Source: Olleya sp. Bg11-27
Lineage (GTDB): Bacteria > Bacteroidota > Bacteroidia > Flavobacteriales > Flavobacteriaceae
Direction of reading: 5' to 3'
Assembly: GCF_002831645.1 (NCBI RefSeq)
Contig: NZ_CP025117.1
Location: 1,247,514 to 1,311,513, forward strand
Length of the DNA stretch: 64,000 nt
How positions within the stretch are numbered: the stretch's first letter is position 1; each line of letters opens with the position of its first letter. Made by a program: the position numbers and the translations under genes. The notes beneath the pieces were generated by a model, which was not told where the DNA came from, made no database searches, and saw only the letters and a list, made by a program, of their open reading frames with translations. Positions 35,460 to 43,515 of the stretch are shown here, piece after piece.

Positions 35460-36229
35460 ATAAAAGAACACTAGCAATAGGAGATATTCACGGAGGATTA
35501 AAAGCTTTGGAGCAGTTAATACAACGTATAGAAATAACCGAAGCGGATTGTTTTATTTTTCTTGGTGATTACGTGGATGGTTGGAGTGATTCAGCTCAGG
35601 TTATTCAGTTTTTAATCGAATTTTCAAAAGACCATGATTGTATTTTTATAAAAGGAAATCATGATGCTTGGTGCGAACAATGGTTAGAAAAAGGTATCGA
35701 AAACCAACCGTGGTTTGTTAATGGAGGACAAGAAACAATTCAAAGTTATTCTCAATTTTCTGACGAGGACCGCGCAATTCATTTACAATTTTTTAGAGAT
35801 ATGAGATTGTATCATCTTAATGAAGAGAATCAATTGTTTTTACATGCGGGCTTTACCTCTATGCATGGTGTAACTAAAGAAGTCCATCCCGAAAACTTGT
35901 ATTTTGACAGAACACTTTGGGAAATGGCGTCAACAATGGATAAGCGTATTAAAAAGCATTCAGAATTATATCCCAATCGGTTAAAACATTATACAGAGAT
36001 TTTTATCGGACACACACCAACCATACGCTATAATTCTGATGTGCCAATGCAGGCTATAAATGTTTGGAATGTAGATACAGGTGCTGCTTTTACAGGAAAA
36101 CTGTCGGCAATAGATATTGACAGTAAGAATGTGTTTCAAAGTGATGAAGTGCAATCTTTGTACCCTAAGGAAACAGGTAGAAACAAGAGCGCCTATGAAA
36201 TTATAGAAAATAAATACCCTAAAAAATAA
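35456..36229 (+). CDS. calcineurin-like metallophosphatase (PrpE/Ser-Thr phosphatase-like)
   Basis: 257 residues. Complete metallophosphoesterase motif set: AIGDIHGGLKAL (about 7-18), LGDYVDGWSDS, IKGNHDAW, LHAGF and IGHTPTIRY. All metal ligands are present, so it should be active. Members dephosphorylate proteins or nucleotides such as diadenosine polyphosphates; here a nucleotide or ADP-ribose phosphate is plausible from context. Overlaps the dioxygenase gene and is five bases before nadV. Confidence 0.88.
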   Translation: MNKRTLAIGDIHGGLKALEQLIQRIEITEADCFIFLGDYVDGWSDSAQVIQFLIEFSKDHDCIFIKGNHDAWCEQWLEKGIENQPWFVNGGQETIQSYSQFSDEDRAIHLQFFRDMRLYHLNEENQLFLHAGFTSMHGVTKEVHPENLYFDRTLWEMASTMDKRIKKHSELYPNRLKHYTEIFIGHTPTIRYNSDVPMQAINVWNVDTGAAFTGKLSAIDIDSKNVFQSDEVQSLYPKETGRNKSAYEIIENKYPKK

Positions 36230-36234
36230 ACAAT

Positions 36235-37686
36235 ATGAATCCATTATTATACACAGACGGTTATAAAGTAGACCACAGAAGACAATATCCAGATAAAACG
36301 ACATTAGTATATTCTAATTGGACACCTAGAATGACTCGGATTAAAGGGGTTGATCAGGTGGTGCTTTTTGGATTGCAATACTTTATTAAAAAGTACATGA
36401 TTGCAGATTTTAATGCTAATTTTTTTAAACAATCAAAAGCTGAAGTTTGTAAAAAGTATCAAAGACGAATCAATAATTATTTAGGAGAGAATAGTGTTGG
36501 AATCAAACATATCGAGGATCTGCATGATTTAGGCTATTTACCTATGGTCATTAAGGCGTTACCAGAAGGGGTGTCCGTGCCAATCAAGGTGCCAATGTTA
36601 ACGATGTATAATACTAAAGCCGAATTTTTCTGGTTGACTAATTATTTTGAAACCATACTTTCTACGACATTGTGGTTACCATGTAACTCAGCAACAATAG
36701 CAAAACAATACCGTAAGATTTTGGATAAATATGCCAATGAAACGTCTTCTGTATTAGAGTTTGTAGATTGGCAAGGTCATGATTTTTCAATGAGAGGAAT
36801 GGGAGGTTTGGAAGCTGCAACCGTATCTTCAGCTGGGCATTTGTTAAGTTTTACGGGTACAGATACGATTCCAACAATAGATTTTTTAGAAGACTATTAT
36901 AACGCTAATTCAGATACGGAATTAGTTGGTGGTTCTGTTGCTGCAACTGAACATTCAGTAATGTGTATGGGAACCAATACAGGGGAGCAAGAGACGTTTA
37001 AAAGGCTAATTACAGAAGTATATCCAAACGGAATTGTATCGATAGTATCCGATACGTGGGATTTATGGAAAGTATTGACCGAGTATCTTCCTAATTTAAA
37101 AGAAGATGTTTTAGCTAGAAACGGAAAAGTGGTTATTAGACCTGATTCTGGAGATCCAGCGGATATTATTTGTGGTAATCCTAATGGTACAACAGAAGCT
37201 GCTAAAAAAGGTGTTGTACAATTACTTTGGGATATTTTTGGAGGCACAACTAATGACAAAGGTTATAAAGAATTAGATAGTCATATTGGTGCTATTTACG
37301 GAGATAGTATCACCATTGATAGAGCAACCGAAATTTGCGTACGTTTAAAACAAAATGGTTTTGCATCTACAAATGTGGTGTTAGGTATCGGGTCTTTTAC
37401 TTACCAATATAATACACGTGATACGTTTGGATTTGCAATGAAGGCAACTTATGGTGAGGTAGATGGAGCGTCAAGAGAAATCTATAAAAATCCAATTACA
37501 GATGATGGTACTAAAAAATCAGCGAAAGGTTTAATTAAAATCGTAAAAGAAAACGGTAACTATGCGTTAGTTGATCAAGTCTCTTGGGAAGAAGAACAGA
37601 AAGGCGAACTAAAAGAAGTCTTTAGAGATGGAGAATTAGTCGTAGATCATTCTTTAGCTGAAATTAGAAAGCGAATTAGAGCATAG
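36235..37686 (+). CDS. nadV: nicotinamide phosphoribosyltransferase
   Basis: 483 residues, the NAMPT length. Converts nicotinamide plus PRPP to NMN, a one-step NAD salvage that bypasses deamidation. The catalytic and PRPP-binding residues line up with human NAMPT: H240 (in ATEHSVMC), R302 and D304 (RPDSGDP), plus VSDTWDLW and IYGDSITIDR. Last gene of the nrtR-prs operon; prs supplies its co-substrate. An inverted repeat at 37691-37765 follows. Confidence 0.94.
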   Translation: MNPLLYTDGYKVDHRRQYPDKTTLVYSNWTPRMTRIKGVDQVVLFGLQYFIKKYMIADFNANFFKQSKAEVCKKYQRRINNYLGENSVGIKHIEDLHDLGYLPMVIKALPEGVSVPIKVPMLTMYNTKAEFFWLTNYFETILSTTLWLPCNSATIAKQYRKILDKYANETSSVLEFVDWQGHDFSMRGMGGLEAATVSSAGHLLSFTGTDTIPTIDFLEDYYNANSDTELVGGSVAATEHSVMCMGTNTGEQETFKRLITEVYPNGIVSIVSDTWDLWKVLTEYLPNLKEDVLARNGKVVIRPDSGDPADIICGNPNGTTEAAKKGVVQLLWDIFGGTTNDKGYKELDSHIGAIYGDSITIDRATEICVRLKQNGFASTNVVLGIGSFTYQYNTRDTFGFAMKATYGEVDGASREIYKNPITDDGTKKSAKGLIKIVKENGNYALVDQVSWEEEQKGELKEVFRDGELVVDHSLAEIRKRIRA

Positions 37687-37690
37687 ATAA

Positions 37691-37765
37691 TGTCATATTG
37701 AGCGTAGTCGAGGTTTGCTTTTAATTAAAAATAAAGTTAATTTCGACTCCGTTCAGTGATATTAC
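37691..37765. repeat. imperfect inverted repeat, flavobacterial intergenic type
   Basis: Left arm 37691-37712 (TCATATTGAGCGTAGTCGAG) and right arm 37741-37765 (TTTCGACTCCGTTCAGTGAT) pair imperfectly around an AT-rich loop. The arms resemble a repeat I know from many flavobacterial intergenic regions. Located between convergent genes, so it may act as a bidirectional terminator. Confidence 0.6.
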
Positions 37766-37797
37766 AATCTTAAAATAGTATTTTGGAAGGGTTTTGT

Positions 37798-38487
37798 TTA
37801 AGTAATATACTTTTTGTAATAAGCACATAATTCCTCTGCAGAAGCGCCAAACCATTTTTTGACATAAATAGCCCAGAAATGGTATTGAATCTTCCAAACA
37901 CCGTGTTTCTCATATAATCTGGCTGAGGTTTTTATCTTTTTATTAATGACAACAAACTCTTTGCGTTTATACAACTCATTTATTAAAATATTGTCTTCGT
38001 ATATCATGTAGGACTCGTCAAAGCCACCAATATCATCAAATAGTGCTTTGGTAATAAATTGACTTTGATCACCACCGCGACTAGCTCTCCATGAAAATTT
38101 AGTTAACCAACTAGCCAAACGCAACCACCAATGGGTACTGTCAAATTGTAATCTGAAACAACCTGCGTTATTTCCTTTTTTTATTTCTTCTAAAATTAAA
38201 TGATCATATCTGTTAGGCGGAAAAGAGTCGGCATGTAAAAAGTAAAGAATGTCTCCATTAGAAGCTTTGGCACCAATATTCATTTGTTTTGCACGCCCTT
38301 TTTCAGAATGTAACACTTTAATGTTCAAACCTAATGTGCTAATAATTGAAACGGTATTATCTGTACTTCCGCCATCAACAACAATAATCTCTTGAATGGT
38401 GTTTAATGAAGCGTTATCAATTAAATGATATAAGAGCTCAGTAATGTGTTCAGCTTCGTTTAAAACCGGGATAATAATGCTTATCAT
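37798..38487 (-). CDS. family 2 glycosyltransferase, TIGR04283 arsenosugar type
   Basis: 229 residues. GT-A fold: IIPVLNEAEHITELL at the start, VVDGGSTDNT, LYFLHADSFPP (metal-binding HAD in the DxD position), RGGDQSQFITKALFDDIGGF. This combination matches the TIGR04283 group, defined by co-occurrence with ArsM/ArsS, thought to transfer a sugar or aglycone in arsenosugar assembly. Last gene of the long minus-strand arsenosugar locus, 32 bases after the DUF547 gene. Confidence 0.85.
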   Translation of the reverse strand: MISIIIPVLNEAEHITELLYHLIDNASLNTIQEIIVVDGGSTDNTVSIISTLGLNIKVLHSEKGRAKQMNIGAKASNGDILYFLHADSFPPNRYDHLILEEIKKGNNAGCFRLQFDSTHWWLRLASWLTKFSWRASRGGDQSQFITKALFDDIGGFDESYMIYEDNILINELYKRKEFVVINKKIKTSARLYEKHGVWKIQYHFWAIYVKKWFGASAEELCAYYKKYIT

Positions 38488-38519
38488 GCTTTATTTACGT
38501 AAGTTTTATTAGATTGGTT

Positions 38520-39401
38520 TTAGTTATTTAAGTCCCAGTTGTAATCTTTATAGCTGATTTTAGCTTTCGCTGAAATGGTTATGTCTGTATACTTGTTTAA
38601 AAAGTCAATCAAACTGCCGGTTTGTTCAAAATCTTTGTCAAACCATTTAAATATTTTTGATAATTTCAAACTGTTTTCTTTGATCTCGTTACGTTTAGTA
38701 TCGCTTAAAAACTGTTTAGTTGCTGTGGTTAATTGCGTTTCTAATTTTGAAGCTATAAATGCAGTATTTTGTAATTTAGGACAAGAATAAGAGGCGCAAA
38801 CAATCGCAAAGTGTATACGCGGTTCGTCCATTTTACGCAAAATTTCATGCTCAATATCTTCTAAACTATACCATTTGTTTCCTAGTTCCCAAAGTTTTTG
38901 GCCCCACGGGTCTTTAATGTCTTTAATGCTTTTTACAGGATCGTTTTTTATAATTAAATCTATTGTTAATGCGTTGTATGCATTAATCCAATAGGCTAAT
39001 TTTTCGTTTTTAGACCAATTTGATTTAGGCGTATTATGCGCTAACTCATCAATATAAATGGCTAGTGTTGTTTTGTCGGTTTTAAATTTTTGATAGTTTA
39101 CATTCCCAGATGCTGATACATATTTTTGTAATAGTGTATTCCATCTTTTATGGCTGAATGTTGAGCTTTCAATCTGCTTAGGTGGTTTTGGAGGTAGGGG
39201 AAGTACTTTTGTTTTACTTGTCGCAACTTCTTTATGATCTTCAATTACAATAGTATGAGTATCTGTTTTAATTTCAGTGACAGCTTGCTCTTGTAAAACA
39301 GTCGATTCTTGGATTGGTTTTGTGGTGTCTTGAGCAATTTTTTTTGCATTACAACAAGAACTAAACAAGATAATTAAAATTAATACGATGCTATTTTTCA
39401 T
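38520..39401 (-). CDS. DUF547 lipoprotein in the arsenosugar locus
   Basis: 293 residues. Lipoprotein signal with Cys at about 16-17 (LILIILFSSCCNAKK), a Pro/Thr/Lys-rich linker (about 25-85), then the DUF547 domain with KLAYWINAYNALTIDLIIKN, LEDIEHEILRKMDEPRIHFA, VCASYSCPKL and SYKDYNWDLNN. The Cys of VCASYSCPKL is the candidate nucleophile. Paralogue of the protein at 27127. It overlaps the fatty acid hydroxylase gene by four bases. Role in arsenic chemistry unknown. Confidence 0.85.
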   Translation of the reverse strand: MKNSIVLILIILFSSCCNAKKIAQDTTKPIQESTVLQEQAVTEIKTDTHTIVIEDHKEVATSKTKVLPLPPKPPKQIESSTFSHKRWNTLLQKYVSASGNVNYQKFKTDKTTLAIYIDELAHNTPKSNWSKNEKLAYWINAYNALTIDLIIKNDPVKSIKDIKDPWGQKLWELGNKWYSLEDIEHEILRKMDEPRIHFAIVCASYSCPKLQNTAFIASKLETQLTTATKQFLSDTKRNEIKENSLKLSKIFKWFDKDFEQTGSLIDFLNKYTDITISAKAKISYKDYNWDLNN

Positions 39402-40282
39402 TTTTTTAAAGGATATAATTCTTGACTAATAAAATCTTTTGGAAACGTTTCGTCACCTTCAAAACCTAACTCGATATCACGACCATCATGCGGAATGTAA
39501 TTGGTTTTAAAAATATAATCCCAAATACTTAACGTGATCCCAAAGTTTACACCATAAGTTATGTTTTTTGGTAAGTGTTTTACGTGATGCCAAATGTGCA
39601 TTTTTGGATTGTTAAATACATATTTTAAAGCGCCATAATCCCAACCTAAATTGGCATGATTTAAGTGTCCAACAGTGATCGCGAAAAAGTGCACTATCGC
39701 AACATGTTGTGCATCAAAACCACCAATAATGGCAATAGGAATGTATAACATGGATTTATATAAAATAGGTTCCATCCAGTGGTAGCGTAAATGTGCTGTA
39801 AATCCCATTTCTTTAACGCTGTGGTGTACTTTATGGAAGTTCCATAAAAACTCAAAACGATGTAATAAATTATGTGTAATCCATTGTGTAAAGTCAGAGA
39901 TTATAAAAAATATAAACAAGCCTAGCCATAATGGTAAATTGTCAACATCAAACAACTGAAAGTTAGAAATAGATAAGCCAACAATACCTAAAATATCATC
40001 AAAAAAACCAGCAGCAGTATTAGATAATGCTATTAAAATGATAAGATTAAGCAAAAAGAAATTAAAGAACATATAAAACGTGTCCAACCAAAAATCTTTA
40101 CGGAAAATAGATTGGTTTTTACGCCAAGGAAACACAATCTCTAAACCCCAAACTACTAACGATATTATGATTAATCCATAAAAATAGTTGTCCCAGTTAT
40201 TTGGGAATATAATTTGGTGTTTTAGATAGTTCCAATAACCAAAATAGGCGTTTTTTATAATGTCTATATATTTTTCCATCAC
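39398..40282 (-). CDS. sterol desaturase/fatty acid hydroxylase family protein
   Basis: 294 residues with about five transmembrane segments. The di-iron histidine clusters are present: HNLLHR, HKVHHS, HLNHANLGWDYG and HIWHHVKH. Integral membrane oxygenases of this family hydroxylate or desaturate lipids. It lies 45 bases after ArsM and overlaps the DUF547 lipoprotein gene. In an arsenosugar locus a lipid hydroxylation role raises the question of arsenolipids, but that is only inference. Confidence 0.85.
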   Translation of the reverse strand: MMEKYIDIIKNAYFGYWNYLKHQIIFPNNWDNYFYGLIIISLVVWGLEIVFPWRKNQSIFRKDFWLDTFYMFFNFFLLNLIILIALSNTAAGFFDDILGIVGLSISNFQLFDVDNLPLWLGLFIFFIISDFTQWITHNLLHRFEFLWNFHKVHHSVKEMGFTAHLRYHWMEPILYKSMLYIPIAIIGGFDAQHVAIVHFFAITVGHLNHANLGWDYGALKYVFNNPKMHIWHHVKHLPKNITYGVNFGITLSIWDYIFKTNYIPHDGRDIELGFEGDETFPKDFISQELYPLKK

Positions 40283-40327
40283 GCTAAATTATTGCATTTA
40301 AATAGCACATCGTGTAACATTCATTAC

Positions 40328-41296
40328 TTAACAACAGCCACCACCATCATAGTGATATGTAGATTCGCTAATAAAAATATCATCTCTACCTAAAGCAGCA
40401 ATGTCTCCTGCTGTTTTATCGCAGATAGCTATAGGTTGATTTTTAAGTAAAATGTGTCCTTTTTTATCGTCAAAAAAGTCTTGATCTCCATAGTAAATGG
40501 CAGCTTTACCTGTAAATATACAAGGACCATCTTCTGGCATTGGATCTTTAATAGCAGCTATTTCTATAGATTCTATATAAATCAACTCGTCTGTTGGATA
40601 GTTTTTAGGATCTAAAATTCTGTAAGGTTTTCTAGCTCTAATTTCTATTGTTCCAAAACCGGCATCAGTCAATGCTTTTACGTAGTCTGCAATTGGTAAA
40701 CTTCCGCTTAAGCATAAAGCACGTAATCTATCATCATTACGTAATGCGGCATTCATTTCTTGCTCACAAGTAGGATCACTCATTACTAATTTACCATGAG
40801 GTTTTAATACACGGTACATTTCGTCAATTGCTTTCTTTAAATCTTCCGCTTTAAAAATATTGAATAAACAGTTTTGTGCTGCCACATCAATAGAATTGTC
40901 TGCTACGTTAAGATTTAAAGCATCTCCTTTTACAAGATCCACAAAATCGCTTTTAAACCAATCGTTTTGTGCTTCGGCTTCGATAAAGTTTTGACGAGAC
41001 GCTTCTAGCATTTCATCTACAACATCCACACCAATAACACCACCTTTTTGACGGTTAAAATAAGCGAATTGCAATAATTCCATACCACCACCAACACCAA
41101 CATATAACATTTTTGGGTTGTTAGTTAAGTCTCTTGCGTTTACAGTACTACCACAACCGTAGTTCATTTCCTGCATGATTTTAGGGATCTTAAGACCTGG
41201 TAATTCCCATATAGGATTAGTGGTGCAGCATAATCCAACATCTGGTGTTAAAGCAGCTTCTTTATATAAATCGTTTGTAGCATTTAAATAGCTCAT
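40328..41296 (-). CDS. arsM: arsenite methyltransferase ArsM, arsenosugar type
   Basis: 322 residues. SAM-dependent methyltransferase domain with YVGVGGGMELLQFAYF (motif I, about 65-80) and GVDVVDEM. Conserved Cys for As(III) binding: C23-C24 (VGLCCTTNP), C48 (NYGCGS), further Cys in QNCLFN and DPTCEQE, and a C-terminal DGGGCC. Methylates arsenite stepwise to dimethylarsenic. Differs from stand-alone ArsM by the N-terminal CC and C-terminal CC ends typical of the arsenosugar clade. It follows PNP by 57 bases. Confidence 0.9.
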   Translation of the reverse strand: MSYLNATNDLYKEAALTPDVGLCCTTNPIWELPGLKIPKIMQEMNYGCGSTVNARDLTNNPKMLYVGVGGGMELLQFAYFNRQKGGVIGVDVVDEMLEASRQNFIEAEAQNDWFKSDFVDLVKGDALNLNVADNSIDVAAQNCLFNIFKAEDLKKAIDEMYRVLKPHGKLVMSDPTCEQEMNAALRNDDRLRALCLSGSLPIADYVKALTDAGFGTIEIRARKPYRILDPKNYPTDELIYIESIEIAAIKDPMPEDGPCIFTGKAAIYYGDQDFFDDKKGHILLKNQPIAICDKTAGDIAALGRDDIFISESTYHYDGGGCC

Positions 41297-41353
41297 TTGT
41301 TTTTTTTGTTTGTAGTTGGCGGTATCAGTAGGACTAAATACTTTTTCTAACTA

Positions 41354-42166
41354 TTATAGTGTTTCTATTAAACCTTTAAATAACGTAATCATATCTGGTT
41401 CTGCTTGATTAGCCATTGCAATAATTTCGCTAATATCTACAGGTTTTAGATTACTTGGGTCGCATTCGTCTGTTAAAACTGACACAGCAGCCACTTTTAA
41501 ATTTAAATGATTAGCAACAATTACTTCTGGAACAGTACTCATCCCAACAGCATCGGTACCAATAATTTTTAACATTCTGTATTCTGCTCTAGTTTCTAAT
41601 TGCGGTCCAACAACGCTAGTGTATACACCTTCGTGTAATGTGATGTTGTTTGCTTTAGCAATTGCTTTAAATTTTTTGTTTATTTCTAAATCGTAAGGCG
41701 CACTCATGTCAACAAAACGTTCGCCTAATTCTTGAACACCTTTAAGGGCTAAAGGAGAACTTCCTTGAAGGTTAATATGATCGTCAATTAGCATCAACTC
41801 ACCTTTCTTAAAGTTTAAATTAATGGCTCCAGAGGCATTAGAAACTAATAATGTTTTAATCCCTAGTTTTTCCATAACTCTAACAGGGTAAGTCACGTCT
41901 TCCAAACTGTAACCTTCATAAATATGAAAGCGACCTTGCATAACAATTACTTTTTTACCTGCTAGATTTCCGAAAATTAATTTCCCTTTATGAAACTCGA
42001 CAGTCGCTGTCGGAAAATTAGGAATATGATTATAACTTACTTCTTCTATAATCTCAATTTCGTTTGTTAATTTACCTAATCCAGTACCTAAAATAATACC
42101 AACTTCAGGATTGTTAAAACCTTTTTCTTGTAGGTATTCGACTGTTTTGTTTATATGTTTTATCAT
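41354..42166 (-). CDS. purine nucleoside phosphorylase
   Basis: 270 residues from the ATG at 42166, four bases after the upstream stop; an upstream ATG at 42184 would overlap that gene. Trimeric (class I) PNP motifs: GIILGTGLGKL, GRFHIYEGYSLEDVTYPV, VSNASGAIN and IGTDAVGMSTVPEVIVANH. Phosphorolyses purine nucleosides to base and ribose 1-phosphate. Its place beside arsM suggests that it removes adenine from an arsenic-bearing adenosine, a step arsenosugar assembly needs. An ordinary purine salvage role is the alternative. Confidence 0.88.
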   Translation of the reverse strand: MIKHINKTVEYLQEKGFNNPEVGIILGTGLGKLTNEIEIIEEVSYNHIPNFPTATVEFHKGKLIFGNLAGKKVIVMQGRFHIYEGYSLEDVTYPVRVMEKLGIKTLLVSNASGAINLNFKKGELMLIDDHINLQGSSPLALKGVQELGERFVDMSAPYDLEINKKFKAIAKANNITLHEGVYTSVVGPQLETRAEYRMLKIIGTDAVGMSTVPEVIVANHLNLKVAAVSVLTDECDPSNLKPVDISEIIAMANQAEPDMITLFKGLIETL

Positions 42167-42170
42167 TAAT

Positions 42171-42893
42171 TTATTGCTTAACAAGCTTCTTTGTAATGCT
42201 TTTACCTTCAGCTTTAATTTCTACCAAATATACGCCAGAATTTAATGAAGATAAATTTATAGTTTGATTTCTTAAGGATACAGTATTAGTTTCTAATACT
42301 TTTTTACCAAATACATTATATAAATTGATCTCTAAATTTAATTGCTTAAGGTTCGAAATCTCAATTTGATTATTTGTTGGGTTTGGGTAAAAAGAGACGT
42401 TGTTTAATAGCTCGTTTTCATCAACGCTTAATGAAGTGCAATCTGTTCCTGAAGGCGTATTTAAACTTACATGTCCCCAACGTTCATTTATAGTTATACA
42501 TTGTATAACTATATAATCGTATTCATCTAAAGTTACAGTCGAAGGAATTGAAAAAGTCATCATTCCTGTTATTGGAGATACTCCTGGTCCTCCAGTTCCA
42601 CCACCATCGTTCATTAATTGTTGTGTGCTTACTTCTAGAGCATCAGAACCAGTTGCTTCTATGTTATCGAATTTAGATAAATAAACTCTTAAATCGGCTC
42701 CTTGAACAGTTGCGAAATCAGATTCAAAAATCACATTTTTAGTTCCATTCGTTTCGAAAGTAATATTTCCAGTTCCACTAATACTATAAGCTGGATCACT
42801 TTGTATAAATGTCCCACTTCTTGAACATTGCGCATTTGCTAATTGAAAAAAAGCCGCAAAAAATGCAGCTAAATAAAGTAGTTTTGTTCTCAT
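42171..42893 (-). CDS. secreted DM13-like protein with T9SS sorting domain
   Basis: 240 residues. Signal peptide at 1-22 (FFAAFFQLANAQ), then a domain (about 25-150) resembling DM13: VIFESDFATVQGADLRVYLS, then YDYIVIQCITINERWGHVSL. The C-terminal 75 residues are a type IX secretion (type A) sorting domain: FYPNPTNNQIEISN, NVFGKKV, LNSGVYLVEI, TKKLVKQ. DM13 domains have been proposed to take part in redox or hydroxylation at the cell surface. It lies inside the arsenosugar locus between PNP and the TIGR04282-type gene. Confidence 0.75.
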   Translation of the reverse strand: MRTKLLYLAAFFAAFFQLANAQCSRSGTFIQSDPAYSISGTGNITFETNGTKNVIFESDFATVQGADLRVYLSKFDNIEATGSDALEVSTQQLMNDGGGTGGPGVSPITGMMTFSIPSTVTLDEYDYIVIQCITINERWGHVSLNTPSGTDCTSLSVDENELLNNVSFYPNPTNNQIEISNLKQLNLEINLYNVFGKKVLETNTVSLRNQTINLSSLNSGVYLVEIKAEGKSITKKLVKQ

Positions 42894-42905
42894 AGTAGTT
42901 TTGTT

Positions 42906-43505
42906 TTATTTTAAATATTTTTTAAAAATATCGTAAGGCTTTAAGTCTTCGACATAATCTATGTCGTTTAAAGTCTCTAAAACATACAAACTAGAAGTTA
43001 ATTTTGAAACGGTTTGTTTGTAAACAGTTTCTGTTCCCCAATTTTCAATATCAAAAACAGATGGGTTAAGAGTTTTCATGCCTAAAAGATAATAACCACC
43101 ATCTTCAGCAGGACCAATAACATTATCATTTGTGTCTAATTTCTTAAAAGCTTGATTTATTATTTCGGTATTTAAATCGTATAAATCGCTACCAACAATT
43201 ATTATTTTCTCGTAACCTTTTTTAAATCCATTGTCGAAAGCATTTTGCATGCGTGCACCTAAATCGTCCCCAAATTGTTGGTGTTTAGAGAATACTTCTG
43301 AATCCCAAATATCATTTTCTCGAATCTTTACAGAATAATAAACCGCTCTATCACAATCTAATTTAGAAAGCACATTTTTAGTGTGTTCTAATAAAAACTT
43401 GTAAATTTCTAAAGCAGAAGTTTCACCAATACCTTTTGCTAAGCGCGATTTTACCTTGCCTAACTCTGGGTTTCTTGTAAATGTAATGATGAGGTTTTTG
43501 TGCAT
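42906..43505 (-). CDS. DUF2064/TIGR04282 nucleotidyl- or glycosyltransferase-like protein
   Basis: 199 residues. GT-A-like fold: ITFTRNPELGKVKSRLAKGI (sugar-nucleotide/NTP loop, about 8-27), IIVGSDLYDLNTEIINQAF, GPAEDGGYYLLGMK. This is the TIGR04282 family, described as an arsenosugar biosynthesis glycosyltransferase by genomic association. A diverged paralogue is encoded at 50902. It follows the rhodanese gene by ten bases in a tightly packed operon. Confidence 0.85.
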   Translation of the reverse strand: MHKNLIITFTRNPELGKVKSRLAKGIGETSALEIYKFLLEHTKNVLSKLDCDRAVYYSVKIRENDIWDSEVFSKHQQFGDDLGARMQNAFDNGFKKGYEKIIIVGSDLYDLNTEIINQAFKKLDTNDNVIGPAEDGGYYLLGMKTLNPSVFDIENWGTETVYKQTVSKLTSSLYVLETLNDIDYVEDLKPYDIFKKYLK

Positions 43506-43515
43506 TCTAGCTTAA

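Noticed and set aside
31209-37686. Phage origin of the NAD module
   Set aside because: No integrase, att-like repeats, tRNA junction or phage genes at either end; codon usage and AT content look like the neighbours. A transfer origin cannot be excluded but is not visible.
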